From positions 2,763,490-2,827,489 of the forward strand of contig NZ_SJPP01000001.1 of assembly GCF_007860075.1 (NCBI RefSeq): DNA of 64,000 nucleotides. The letters run 5' to 3'. Below are positions 1-7,860 of the stretch, in pieces. Origin of the DNA: Symmachiella macrocystis. GTDB lineage: Bacteria; Planctomycetota; Planctomycetia; Planctomycetales; Planctomycetaceae. The notes beneath the pieces were generated by a model that was given only the letters and a program-made list of their open reading frames with translations, made no database searches and was not told the DNA's origin. How positions within the stretch are numbered: the first letter of the stretch is position 1; the number at the start of each line of letters is the position of its first letter. The position numbers were made by a program, and so were the translations under genes.

Positions 1-239
1 GCATCAGTATGCATGTCGAGCCCATGCAGCACGCCGTCGTTCTGCAGATACTCGATGAGCGGGCCTTTGATATCTGAATTGTTGTGGCCGTAGTTCAGGG
101 TTCCCGCACCGGCGAGAAAATCGATAAAATCCTGCCCGTTCTCATCGGTGAGTGTTGCGTTTTGAGCGGTCGTAAAAGTCGTGGGAAACGAGCGGCAGTA
201 GCCCCGCACGTTCGATTCAAGACGATCAAAAATAGACAT
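1..239 (-). CDS. ectB: Diaminobutyrate--2-oxoglutarate aminotransferase EctB (N-terminal part, cut by window edge)
   Basis: EctB makes L-2,4-diaminobutyrate from aspartate semialdehyde and glutamate, the first committed step of ectoine synthesis; it is a cytoplasmic PLP enzyme. Only the first 79 codons are in the window, read on the minus strand from ATG at 239, with no stop before the edge. The N-terminus begins MSIFDRLESNVRGYCRSF and continues with the stretch DFLAGAGTLNYGHNN and then HGLDMHTDA, which is typical of the EctB N-terminus in this class III aminotransferase subgroup. The catalytic lysine region lies outside the window. An AAGGA ribosome-binding site at 252-256 on the minus strand supports the start. 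It follows ectA by 24 nt and is surely in the same operon. The order ectA-ectB is canonical, and ectC would be expected to the left of the window. Confidence 0.93.
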   Translation of the reverse strand, partial: MSIFDRLESNVRGYCRSFPTTFTTAQNATLTDENGQDFIDFLAGAGTLNYGHNNSDIKGPLIEYLQNDGVLHGLDMHTD

Positions 240-263
240 ATGATTAAAAGATCCTTCTGGTTA

Positions 264-752
264 TTAGTGATTCAATGTGAATGGACCGATGCGGTGCAAG
301 TCTTCCGGTTCATGCGGATTGGTCTCGTCAAACAATTCTGTTGTAAAACCCTCTTCTCGGTTGCACTCCGTCTCCAGCCGCGCTGCCAGCGACTGAAATA
401 ATTTTTGCGACGATGTATTGGAGGGTGTGACGGTTGTTTCCAGCCAGTTGACTTGGCCGCACGCGGGGCGGGCCAACAGCTCGTCGAGCAACTGCGAGGC
501 AACGCCGGCAGAGCGATGTTGGGGATCAACGGCCACTTGCCAAACGAAAACAGTGTCATTCCGTCCGGGCGGACGGTATGCTGACAGGAACCCAGCCAAT
601 TGAGAGTCGAGCTCCGCGATGACGCAGGTTGCATGAAAATCGCGGCATAACAGCAGGGAAAGATAGTGCGAATTCACGTCCAACGGTGGACACCGTCGAA
701 CCAGCCGCGTAATCCGAGCCGCGTCGGCTAAAGTCGGCTCCCGGAAATTCAA
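264..752 (-). CDS. ectA: L-2,4-diaminobutyrate N-gamma-acetyltransferase EctA
   Basis: EctA is the GNAT-fold enzyme that acetylates diaminobutyrate with acetyl-CoA in the second step of ectoine synthesis. The 162-residue protein has the family hallmarks: CPPLDVNSHY near residue 20, the acetyl-CoA-binding region around FVWQVAVDPQHRSAGVASQL (about residues 69-88), LETTVTPSN (about 105), and the C-terminal EPEDLHRIGPF. The length is that of a single GNAT domain, slightly short at the N-terminus compared with many EctA proteins. No ATG is available; the start used is TTG at 752, with a weak AGGG about 13 nt upstream, so the exact start is uncertain. It is the first gene of the ectAB transcript and is divergent from the MarR-type gene at 989, across a 236-nt spacer with a strong palindrome. 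Confidence 0.93.
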   Translation of the reverse strand: MNFREPTLADAARITRLVRRCPPLDVNSHYLSLLLCRDFHATCVIAELDSQLAGFLSAYRPPGRNDTVFVWQVAVDPQHRSAGVASQLLDELLARPACGQVNWLETTVTPSNTSSQKLFQSLAARLETECNREEGFTTELFDETNPHEPEDLHRIGPFTLNH

Positions 753-988
753 AGAGATTTGACTACCCTGTTGTTTTGTGGCGAAAACGCATTATTGGCA
801 GTAATTGCCAATAATGCGTATTTACTTTGTACACAATTGAATATAAATGTCCACAGTGATCCCTTTCAAATTCAAGGTTTCGCTGAATTCACCGTTTATT
901 AACTTGAATTTGTGTCCAGGACAACAGGCATCTTGCCTGTAGATGCTTTCTGTACACACTACTTTCTCTGCATTTTCGGACATGACGC
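753..988. other. Divergent ectA/ectR control region
   Basis: This spacer must hold the promoters of ectAB (leftward) and of the MarR-type gene (rightward). It is AT-rich beside the ectA end. Besides the large palindrome at 787-819 it has the octamer TGTACACA twice in the same orientation (828-835 and 951-958) and a small hairpin, CAGGCA-TCT-TGCCTG, at 925-939. Promoter hexamers could not be assigned with confidence. Confidence 0.6.
787..819. promoter_or_regulatory. Perfect 14-bp inverted repeat, candidate EctR operator
   Basis: The left arm ACGCATTATTGGCA (787-800) and right arm TGCCAATAATGCGT (806-819) are exact reverse complements separated by GTAAT. The dyad lies 34 nt upstream of the ectA start codon and there is no T-run beside it, so an operator is more likely than a terminator. 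MarR-family dimers bind palindromes of this kind. Assigning it to the neighbouring MarR-type protein is an inference from position. The arms are longer than a usual MarR site, so it may hold two overlapping half-site pairs or form a cruciform or RNA hairpin. Confidence 0.6.
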
Positions 989-1540
989 ATGGCCGTTCAA
1001 CGGACAACGACGCTGCAGCCCGATGACTTCTTCTGCGAGCAAGTGCTCATTGCACTGCGTCGTATTATCCGTGCTGTCGACCTGCGCTCGCGTAAGCTGT
1101 TGCAGAAACACGGGCTCACCGGGCCGCAACTCACTGTGCTCAAAGCTCTTTGTGAAATTGGTGAGGTGCCGGCTGGTGAATTGGCGAAACAGGTCCACTT
1201 GAGCCAAGGCACGGTTACGGGGATTTTGGATCGGCTGACGCGCCGCGATTTTGTCGTCCGCCGCCGCTGCCCTGTCGATAAGCGTCGGATGCTTGTCGTC
1301 GCGACGCCGCAGGCCACCGAGCTTGTTCGTAGTGCTCCGTCATTGCTTCAAGAGCAGTTCGTTCACGAATTCGCCAAACTGGCCGATTGGGAAAAATCCC
1401 AGACGCTTTCTTCGCTGCAGCGGATCGTCTCCATGATGGAGGCTGAGGAGATCGACGCAACTCCCATGCTGGCCATCGGTGCGATCGGCGAATCGGCCGA
1501 GAAGGCGGCCGACCGTCTCAGCGAACAGCCGCCCGCTTAG
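989..1540 (+). CDS. ectR: MarR-family transcriptional regulator, EctR-like
   Basis: This is a 183-residue winged-helix protein. An alpha-helical N-terminus (LIALRRIIRAVDLRSRKL) is followed by a MarR core with LTGPQLTVLKAL, the recognition-helix segment LSQGTVTGILDRLTRR (about residues 72-87) and the wing VVRRRCPVDKRRMLVVATPQ. The C-terminal helices would form the dimer interface, with a tail of about 30 residues (EEIDATP and on) beyond the usual MarR length. ATG at 989 is the chosen start. It is divergent from ectAB. In methylotrophs, MarR-type EctR next to ectABC represses the ectoine genes, and position and family here both fit. Repressor function and the operator are inferred, not shown. 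Confidence 0.8.
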   Translation: MAVQRTTTLQPDDFFCEQVLIALRRIIRAVDLRSRKLLQKHGLTGPQLTVLKALCEIGEVPAGELAKQVHLSQGTVTGILDRLTRRDFVVRRRCPVDKRRMLVVATPQATELVRSAPSLLQEQFVHEFAKLADWEKSQTLSSLQRIVSMMEAEEIDATPMLAIGAIGESAEKAADRLSEQPPA

Positions 1541-2336
1541 GGGGGTGTTCTAGCGGTGGATCAGGGCGGCACCGGTTCCGCCTGCGTTATGTATCGAGCT
1601 GAGGTGAGAGACCTGCGCTGGGGAAGTGGTTGGCATGCAGTCCTCGTTATCAACAAGAGCAATGGCTCCCGGCTTGTGGGTGGTCGGTCCTGGCAGCGTC
1701 GCGCCTTGGCAAGGCATGTGCGGCGAGTGTCGGTTGTGTAGTTGCACCACTGATTCCGGGCATGAGGTGCGTCTTATTGGCGAGGTGGGAAGTTCATTTA
1801 GGGTTTCGTTGGCGGTTTCGTCGTAAGGCTTGTCGGATCGAATGCTTCTCGCGTTTTGACCTATCGTGCAAACGATGTGCAAATGCGACTCTCCTGGCGG
1901 CCCTGCAGTCGTGAGTCCGCAGGGCCACTCCTTTCTGGGGCAGGCCAGTCGACACCGGTCCCAGAGGGTGATGCTGGACTGAGCTATCCACACAAGACGG
2001 TCGCCGAGCGTCAGTCGGTCTCGTGCAATCTTGTTGCGTGCATAGATTGCTATAATACACTTGAATAATAGTAGAAAACGGGAAATTATTCGGTGAGTGT
2101 GATGTGAAATGATTCAACGACGGTCGGCAAAGATTTGCTGGCGGGTGGTGGCAAACGGAATCGTGTTGTCAGGCGCAATCAGTTTTTTATGCAAAAACGA
2201 AGCAAATGCATAGTTATTGCATTTACAGGATTGTGTTGTGCGTTCATAATTGCGGCTTACTTGTCGGCGCCGGTTGCGTGATTCTGGTTGGCCGCAATTC
2301 GTCATTGTTTCGTTTTCATCGATTGGGAGCTCACCT
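1541..2336. other. Intergenic region without a convincing gene
   Basis: About 800 nt separate ectR from the DUF1559 gene. Short open frames exist on both strands, up to about 147 codons, but they overlap one another, lack good ribosome-binding sites and show no recognisable domain. The last 250 nt are AT-richer and probably carry the promoter and leader of the downstream gene. Confidence 0.5.
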
Positions 2337-3299
2337 ATGAAACGTTCTGGTTTTACACTCATTGAATTGCTGGTGGTGATCGCCATCATTGCGATTCTAG
2401 TTGCTCTGTTGCTACCGGCTGTGCAACAAGCGCGGGAAGCGGCGCGGCGCACGCAGTGTCGCAATAATCTCAAACAACTCGGGATTGCCATGCACAATTA
2501 TTACGATGTGCATACCGCCTTTCCGCTATTGGCCGCGGACTCGAACTACGGCTATTCACCGCAAGCTCAAGTCCTTCCCTATCTCGAACAGACGAATCTG
2601 CATGCTCTGATTGATTTCAACGAACCACTGCTGCTGGGACCGCCCTGGGCTGCTCAAGTAAATCCTCTTTTGGCACCTGCCGCTGCACACGTTGTGCCGG
2701 TCTTTGTCTGCCCAAGTGATGCCGGCGAAGTCATGTATCGAGATAGCAACGGCGATCTGTATGCCGGTGGGAATTATTTGGTGAACGGAGGCAGCGGCAT
2801 CGAATTGAATTACTGCACGAATATCAACGATGGCCTGTTTTGGAGAGGATCATCGACCCGTTTCAGTGACATTTCAGACGGTACAACAACGACGGTGTTC
2901 ATGGCCGAAACTCTGTTTGGCTCGCGTGGCGACGATACTACTGATTTGGTCGACGCACAACGGCAAATGAAGCGGGTGAGTGGAGGCGGCCCCTGTACTG
3001 TGAATGCGGATAAATTGACGGCATTTCCCGCTACGCGCTATGAGGGACGCCGCGCCGGTTCTTGGATTCGCAGCACAGGCTATCACGTGCTGGTGAACGC
3101 CCATTTTCAGCCGAATTCCGCTGAGCCGGATGTGTCACACCACGGCGAATTGGTCTCTGGGCCGCGGAGCCAGCATGCGGGCGGGGTCAATGTCTTGATG
3201 TGTGACGGAAGTGTGCAATTCATGAACGAAAACATCGACTTGGCGACCATGCGGCAACTGTTTTCTCGCAGTGATGGTCAGGTCATCAGTGAATTTTAA
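2337..3299 (+). CDS. DUF1559 (SBP_bac_10-type) pseudopilin-like protein
   Basis: The 320-residue protein begins [17 protein letters not shown], a type IV pilin/pseudopilin prepilin leader whose cleavage site lies before the Phe of GFTLIE. A membrane helix follows (about residues 8-29), then the planctomycete hallmark [17 protein letters not shown] and [16 protein letters not shown]. The C-terminus has the DUF1559 signature [20 protein letters not shown]. Planctomycete genomes carry dozens of these proteins; they are assumed to be exported pseudopilins, but their function is unknown. ATG at 2337 is preceded by GGGAG at 2325-2329; longer in-frame starts have no such site. The gene is followed after 66 nt by a lipoprotein gene in the same direction, so co-transcription is likely. 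Confidence 0.9.
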   Translation: MKRSGFTLIELLVVIAIIAILVALLLPAVQQAREAARRTQCRNNLKQLGIAMHNYYDVHTAFPLLAADSNYGYSPQAQVLPYLEQTNLHALIDFNEPLLLGPPWAAQVNPLLAPAAAHVVPVFVCPSDAGEVMYRDSNGDLYAGGNYLVNGGSGIELNYCTNINDGLFWRGSSTRFSDISDGTTTTVFMAETLFGSRGDDTTDLVDAQRQMKRVSGGGPCTVNADKLTAFPATRYEGRRAGSWIRSTGYHVLVNAHFQPNSAEPDVSHHGELVSGPRSQHAGGVNVLMCDGSVQFMNENIDLATMRQLFSRSDGQVISEF

Positions 3300-3365
3300 G
3301 ATTGACTCGCTCGCTAGTCGGCAGCAACGGATCGTTGCTTGTGCCGTCGCTGATAGGAATTGGAT

Positions 3366-3770
3366 ATGCGCTTCATCACTGTAACTTCGGCGGTGCAACA
3401 GTTGGCCACTTTGCTCATGCTGTGGGGCCTGCAGGGCTGCTCGGCGGAAAACTCGGCTGTCTTTCGGCCGATGCCCACACCGCCGGACGAACTGCAAATC
3501 GACAGCACAGCGTGGCAGCGGCAGTCAGAAATGACCGAGGGGGACCAACGGTTGCTGACCAGCTATCTACGACTTCAACCCTCGGTGGCAGAGAATCCAC
3601 TGCTACACGGAAAGCCGTCGGTCTATCGTTCACCTGCGGGAGGGAGGCGGTTCTATTGGCTCTCCCAAACGGACACGGAAGTCCATTGGGTGTTCCTTGG
3701 ATTTCGACGGGGCCGGTTTATGGAAACTCAAGCGGGAACCGGGCCGCCCTTTGTATCCGCCGCGGAATGA
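3366..3770 (+). CDS. Small putative lipoprotein
   Basis: This protein of 134 residues starts at ATG 3366, chosen because AGGA (3355-3358) sits 7 nt upstream; a TTG two codons earlier is possible. The N-terminus has a hydrophobic stretch ending in LWGLQGC, a plausible lipobox with Cys24 as the lipidated residue. The rest has no recognised domain; it contains RSPAGGRRFYWLSQTDTEVHW near the C-terminus. It lies between a DUF1559 gene and a histidine-rich lipoprotein gene, all in one direction with short gaps, which suggests one envelope-located unit. The function is unknown. Confidence 0.75.
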   Translation: MRFITVTSAVQQLATLLMLWGLQGCSAENSAVFRPMPTPPDELQIDSTAWQRQSEMTEGDQRLLTSYLRLQPSVAENPLLHGKPSVYRSPAGGRRFYWLSQTDTEVHWVFLGFRRGRFMETQAGTGPPFVSAAE

Positions 3771-3816
3771 AATTCATCTTTCGAACCCACATACGCGACT
3801 CGCCCAGGAAAATAAC

Positions 3817-5235
3817 ATGAATCTGAAAACTTGGAATTACATTGGTTTATTGCTCGCAGCCTTCGTGATGGTGGGCTGCGGTCAGCAGCAGGAGTTGATC
3901 AAATTTGATGCATCGGCCATCGCCGCCGAAGAACCGGAGCCGTCGGTTATTTGCCGATTGTTTCTTCAAGACCACGATACGAGAAAGCTGCGCTGGGCGC
4001 ATGTCTTACAGGGTAACCCACCCAGTTTGGGAGAGATCCACGACATCGACGATTTTCCGGTGCTCGATGCTGAGCGTCAAAATCTCGTGCAGATGGACGT
4101 GAGCCAAGGCACGTTGCTTGTCGGGGTGCGAGACGACGCGGGCGGCGAATTTCAGAGCGGCTGGTTGCTCTTAGCGACCGGTGTCGAAGAGGAGGCGCAC
4201 GGCGATCATGGGCATTGGAGTTTCGGCGACAAACCGCGGATCATTGCCCAGAAACTCGACGACAAACAAGGCAACCCGGCTCATTTGTATATCTATCGAG
4301 ACGTCTATTACCTGGCCAATGACCGCAACAACGGTTACACCCGGATCGATCCTTCGGTCGGCGATGGTGAAGGGGAGGTCGACGTACCGCAAGGGTTTCA
4401 TGCCGGCGGCGGACATCATATTACGTTGGCCGTGGCGGAGAACACAACCGGTTATGGGACATGGATTGACGGCGGCGGTCCCAATCAAGGGCGCGTGGAC
4501 GTGACTCGCATTCAGCCTGAGGGAAACGAGGAGATCAGTTATTCACTAGCGCTTCCTACGGGAGTGATTCACGGCGCCACGACTGCGGCGGACAAGGTCT
4601 TCTTTGCGCCGGCCGATGGGATCTGTTGGGTCACTGCCGATCTTGAGCCGACGGCGGAACATGCGGATGCGGAAATTCACCATATTTCGCTTGGTGAGAA
4701 TCCCGAGACGAAAAAGCCATTGCGCACGGGGGCTTTTGCAACTCACCGCGACTACGTCTGTTTTGTTTACGGAGAGGAGGACTACGCTACGCTGGGTCTG
4801 TTGAATGCGAACGAGACTTCCCCACAACTCGTGAGCGTTCCACTTCCCATGCAACCGGGAAACGGGCCGACGGTTCCGGCAATCGTCAAGGCGGCTGATG
4901 GGCGGCGCTTGGTGTTCGTGTTTCACGACCATCCCGGTAATGTCGAAGGGGACGAATTCTTGAGCATCGTCCAACTCGATCCCAACCAAGATCTCGATTT
5001 TTCCGACGCGCAGCTACTGAAAACGATTCCCGTGGGGCACAGCGACGTCGAAGGCCACTACGGGCACCACCAGATTGCGTTTGATCACGCCGGTCAATAC
5101 GCATTTTGGACCAACCCCGGCGACAGTACGATTTCAATCATGTCGCTCAAGGATCTGGGAGTGCTTGCCACAGTGCCGGTCGGCGGAAAGCCGACCAAGT
5201 TGATTGCCCTGGGTGAGGAAGATCACGGACATTGA
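3817..5235 (+). CDS. Histidine-rich lipoprotein, probable beta-propeller
   Basis: This protein of 472 residues has a lipoprotein signal peptide ending VMVGC (Cys about residue 21). ATG at 3817 is preceded by AGGAA at 3806-3810. The body is rich in beta-strand-like segments with aromatic and Gly-Asp turns, and its last part (SIMSLKDLGVLATVPVGGKP) resembles a YVTN-type propeller blade. Histidines cluster at four places: AHGDHGHW (about residue 128), HAGGGHHI (about 195), GHSDVEGHYGHHQ (about 410) and the C-terminal GEEDHGH. Such clusters commonly bind Zn, Cu or Ni, so a role in metal handling at the cell envelope is a reasonable inference but not proven. It is the last gene of a three-gene unit and ends at a strong hairpin that separates it from the convergent ars operon. 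Confidence 0.72.
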   Translation: MNLKTWNYIGLLLAAFVMVGCGQQQELIKFDASAIAAEEPEPSVICRLFLQDHDTRKLRWAHVLQGNPPSLGEIHDIDDFPVLDAERQNLVQMDVSQGTLLVGVRDDAGGEFQSGWLLLATGVEEEAHGDHGHWSFGDKPRIIAQKLDDKQGNPAHLYIYRDVYYLANDRNNGYTRIDPSVGDGEGEVDVPQGFHAGGGHHITLAVAENTTGYGTWIDGGGPNQGRVDVTRIQPEGNEEISYSLALPTGVIHGATTAADKVFFAPADGICWVTADLEPTAEHADAEIHHISLGENPETKKPLRTGAFATHRDYVCFVYGEEDYATLGLLNANETSPQLVSVPLPMQPGNGPTVPAIVKAADGRRLVFVFHDHPGNVEGDEFLSIVQLDPNQDLDFSDAQLLKTIPVGHSDVEGHYGHHQIAFDHAGQYAFWTNPGDSTISIMSLKDLGVLATVPVGGKPTKLIALGEEDHGH

Positions 5236-5260
5236 ACAAATCTTCGCAGCGGAGCGACTT

Positions 5261-5289
5261 GGACTTCCCCACACATCGTGGGGAAGTCC
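5261..5289. terminator. Strong hairpin between convergent genes
   Basis: GGACTTCCCCAC (5261-5272) and GTGGGGAAGTCC (5278-5289) form a perfect 12-bp stem with a 5-nt loop. It lies in the 60-nt gap between the ends of the histidine-rich lipoprotein gene (+) and arsI (-), where a bidirectional terminator is expected. The T-run on either side is weak, so this is inferred from structure and position. Confidence 0.7.
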
Positions 5290-5295
5290 CGTGTC

Positions 5296-5766
5296 TTACT
5301 TGTTCAGTTGAACGGTTTCCGGGCCACAGCAACCGGCGGCTTCGTAACGTTCATCTTTCGCATCGGCCTGCAGTACGACGAAGACTTCCCACTTGTGTCC
5401 ATCCGGATCGATGGCCCACACCTTGTCTTGCACGGCGTAGCAACAAGTGGTTTCTTCTTCGGTGATCGTTTCGATGTTGGCTGCTTGGAAACGCTCGGTG
5501 GCGGCGTGAACTGCTGCAATGGATTTGACCTGAACGCCGAAATGAGCGGATCCGCCTTCGATTCGCACATTGCCATCTTCTTCGTTCAGTGTCAAATTGA
5601 CCGACGGGTCATGCGGCTCAAATTTCGCATAACGGGGCCGTTCCTTACAGGCGGGTTGGCCGAACAGAATTTCATAGAAATGCTTGGACTTTTCCAGATT
5701 GGAAACGGTCAAAGCGACGTGCAGGCGGTAATTGCCGGGAAAATCGACAGCGGATTCGTTGATCAT
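5296..5766 (-). CDS. arsI: ArsI/CadI-family vicinal-oxygen-chelate dioxygenase (C-As lyase-like)
   Basis: The 156-residue protein has the glyoxalase/dioxygenase fold. LHVALTVSNLEKSKHFYEIL opens the first beta-alpha module with a likely metal ligand His16. GGSAHFGVQV carries His75 and GHKWEVFVV carries Glu127, completing a 2-His-1-Glu iron site. The vicinal cysteines in ETTCCYAVQDKVW (Cys108-Cys109) are the trivalent organoarsenical-binding pair of ArsI, and another CC pair lies in AAGCCGPE near the C-terminus. ArsI cleaves the carbon-arsenic bond of methylarsonite; CadI-like relatives are cadmium-induced. It overlaps arsC by 4 nt (ATGA), indicating translational coupling, and ends the ars operon. 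The arsenic context favours ArsI. Confidence 0.85.
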   Translation of the reverse strand: MINESAVDFPGNYRLHVALTVSNLEKSKHFYEILFGQPACKERPRYAKFEPHDPSVNLTLNEEDGNVRIEGGSAHFGVQVKSIAAVHAATERFQAANIETITEEETTCCYAVQDKVWAIDPDGHKWEVFVVLQADAKDERYEAAGCCGPETVQLNK

Positions 5767-6200
5767 TTTGACTCTCCTTTAGGTTTAAGAGTTTGCAGGT
5801 AGGTTTCAATTTTGTCTCTGATTTCGTCGCGGATACGGCGGAATACGGTCATTTGTTCTTCTTGGGAGCCTGTGGCATCGGCGGGATCTTGAAAGGGCCA
5901 ATGCAACGTGGTCTGCGCCCCGGGGAAAATGGGACAGGACTCTTTGGCGTTGTCGCAGACCGTGACGACGAGATCGAACGGTTGGTTTTGGAACTGATCG
6001 AGCGACTTGCTTGTATGTGCGGAAATGTCGATATCCATCTCCTGCATCGCTTGGATTGCCAAAGGGTGGACGTAGCCGGAGGGTTTCGAGCCGGCGGATT
6101 CGGACTGCCAACTGCCGCCGCCCAGCGATTCCCAGAGCGCTTCGGCCATCTGTGAACGACATGAGTTTCCGGTGCAGAGAATTAAGACTCGCTTTGGCAT
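5763..6200 (-). CDS. arsC: Thioredoxin-coupled arsenate reductase ArsC (LMW-PTPase fold)
   Basis: The 145-residue protein reduces arsenate to arsenite in the cytoplasm. The P-loop CTGNSCR (Cys9 to Arg15) is the LMW phosphatase CX5R site. Cys82 and Cys89 in TVCDNAKESCPIF match the relay cysteines that define the thioredoxin-dependent class typified by plasmid pI258 ArsC. WPFQDPADATG near residue 110 holds the conserved Asp-Pro of the family. All three redox cysteines are present, so the enzyme should be active. It lies 41 nt downstream of acr3 and overlaps arsI by 4 nt. The product arsenite would be exported by the adjacent Acr3. Confidence 0.94.
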   Translation of the reverse strand: MPKRVLILCTGNSCRSQMAEALWESLGGGSWQSESAGSKPSGYVHPLAIQAMQEMDIDISAHTSKSLDQFQNQPFDLVVTVCDNAKESCPIFPGAQTTLHWPFQDPADATGSQEEQMTVFRRIRDEIRDKIETYLQTLKPKGESK

Positions 6201-6241
6201 CGGATGAAAGTCCTTTTTGTTATTCGCGCTTCAATTGGTGA

Positions 6242-7375
6242 TTAATCTTGCCCGACTTCAGCGGGACTGCCGCCGACATTGGGGCAGGCTGCTGCCGCAG
6301 CGGACTGCAGGGCGTCGTCGTCTGAGATTTCGTCCCCGAAGTATCGTTTTTGAAAATAGAGAGCGACATTGACCAATCCGATCAATACGGGAACCTCCAC
6401 CAACGGTCCGATCACAGCTGCGAAAGCGGCGCCGGAGTTGATGCCGAAGACGGCGACGGCGACGGCGATAGCGAGTTCAAAATTGTTGCTGGCCGCTGTG
6501 AAGGCAATTGTGGTCGTTTTCGAATAGTCCGCGCCGATCTTTTTCCCCATCCAGAAACTCACCAAGAACATTACGACAAAGTAAATCAACAGCGGCACGG
6601 CGATCCGCACTACGTCACCGGGGATCTGTACAATCAAATTTCCCTTCAGCCCAAACATCATCAGAATCGTAAACAGCAGTGCGATGAGCGTCAGCGGGCT
6701 TATGGCCGGAATGAATTGCTGTTCATGCCACTCCCGGCCTTTGGTCCGGAGCATGACAAATCGTGTTGCCATACCGGCCAGGAATGGGATACCCAGGTAG
6801 ATGAAGACACTCTGCGCGATTTCACCAATACCGATCTGGACGGTGCTTCCCGCCAATCCGAATAACGGCGGCAAGACAGTGATGAACACCCAGGCGTACA
6901 CGCTGAAAAACAGCACTTGAAAGATGCTATTGAAGGCGACCAATCCGGCGGCGTATTCGCTGTCTCCCTTGGCCAACTCATTCCAGACGATGACCATCGC
7001 AATACAACGGGCTAGGCCGATCATGATCAGTCCTACCATGTATTCGGGGTAGTCCTGTAGGAAAAGAATCGCCAGGGCAAACATCAACACCGGTCCAATG
7101 ACCCAGTTTTGGACCAGCGACAGGGCAAGAAGTTTCCAGTTGCGGAACACTTCGCCCATCTCTTCGTAGCGAACTTTGGCTAGTGGCGGGTACATCATCA
7201 AAATCAAGCCGGCCGCGATGGGAATGTTTGTGGTGCCCACTTGGAATGAATTGATCCAGCCTTCCAAACCGGGAAGCAAGCGACCGGCAACAACGCCCAT
7301 TGCCATCGCCAGAAAAATCCACAATGTCAAATACCGGTCCAGGAAACCCAGACGCTTGGAAACTCCATCAGCCAT
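6242..7375 (-). CDS. acr3: ACR3-family arsenite efflux permease
   Basis: This 377-residue inner-membrane protein has about ten hydrophobic helices. It begins with [20 protein letters not shown], and the motif [19 protein letters not shown] around residue 125 carries the essential Cys of Acr3 transporters. A second conserved half-helix region occurs at [20 protein letters not shown]. It exports arsenite using the proton gradient. ATG at 7375 was chosen because GGAG lies about 10 nt upstream; a TTG three codons earlier would abut the ribosome-binding site. The C-terminus has a short hydrophilic tail with one Cys. The gene lies 83 nt downstream of arsR and 41 nt upstream of arsC. Confidence 0.95.
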   Translation of the reverse strand: MADGVSKRLGFLDRYLTLWIFLAMAMGVVAGRLLPGLEGWINSFQVGTTNIPIAAGLILMMYPPLAKVRYEEMGEVFRNWKLLALSLVQNWVIGPVLMFALAILFLQDYPEYMVGLIMIGLARCIAMVIVWNELAKGDSEYAAGLVAFNSIFQVLFFSVYAWVFITVLPPLFGLAGSTVQIGIGEIAQSVFIYLGIPFLAGMATRFVMLRTKGREWHEQQFIPAISPLTLIALLFTILMMFGLKGNLIVQIPGDVVRIAVPLLIYFVVMFLVSFWMGKKIGADYSKTTTIAFTAASNNFELAIAVAVAVFGINSGAAFAAVIGPLVEVPVLIGLVNVALYFQKRYFGDEISDDDALQSAAAAACPNVGGSPAEVGQD

Positions 7376-7458
7376 GGGAAGCAATCTCCAATTTCTTAAC
7401 GTTCCAAACCAAATGAGGTATATTATATGAGCTTAGGCGAATGTATTGGTTAAAAAAA

Positions 7459-7815
7459 TTAGTCGCAGCAGTCACGACACGACGAATGTTTGAGCCGTTG
7501 TCGATCACCGGCAAGTTCAGACTCGATAGCTTCGCAAGTCGCCAAACACTCCCAGAGCTTTTCGTGAAACGGAGAGGGACTGGGGGTCAATCGATAGTAG
7601 TGCCACAGGCCTTCTTTCCGGGCGAGTACCAGTCCGGACTTCCGCAGATAGGCCAAATGCCGCGAAGCCGTTGGTTGCGGCACATCCAGAACATCGACTA
7701 AATCGCAGACGCACAATTCGCCGTCGCGCAGCAGATTCAGAATCCGCAATCGCGTCTGATCGGACAGCGCTCGGAATATGGTCGTGAGCGAGATGCTGGC
7801 AGTTTTTGTAGCCAT
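7459..7815 (-). CDS. arsR: ArsR-family arsenite-responsive repressor
   Basis: This 118-residue winged-helix repressor heads the ars operon. The metal-site segment DGELCVCDLVDVL has Cys35 and Cys37, corresponding to the first two As(III) ligands of classical ArsR (ELCVCDL); the third Cys of the E. coli protein is absent. The recognition helix is PQPTASRHLAYLRKSG, followed by the wing LVLARKEGLWHYYRL. The C-terminus ends CRDCCD (Cys113, 116, 117), which could supply further ligands. ATG at 7815 has only a weak upstream site. An inverted repeat at 7834-7849, just upstream, is a likely autoregulatory operator. Confidence 0.93.
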   Translation of the reverse strand: MATKTASISLTTIFRALSDQTRLRILNLLRDGELCVCDLVDVLDVPQPTASRHLAYLRKSGLVLARKEGLWHYYRLTPSPSPFHEKLWECLATCEAIESELAGDRQRLKHSSCRDCCD

Positions 7816-7833
7816 CTTGGTGGATCCTATTGA

Positions 7834-7849
7834 ATTCGCCTATGCGAAT
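7834..7849. promoter_or_regulatory. Candidate ArsR operator
   Basis: ATTCGC-CTAT-GCGAAT is a perfect 6-bp inverted repeat with a 4-nt spacer, 19 nt upstream of the arsR start codon. ArsR repressors bind dyads of this size in AT-rich promoters. A single GCGAAT half-site recurs at 7437-7442 between arsR and acr3. Binding is inferred from position and symmetry. Confidence 0.55.
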
Positions 7850-7860
7850 ATACTACGCCG

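Noticed and set aside
1550..1993. Minus-strand open frame of 147 codons, and a plus-strand frame in the same DNA with a CGECRLCSC motif
   Set aside because: Both lack a ribosome-binding site and any recognisable family; composition looks non-coding and the frames overlap each other.
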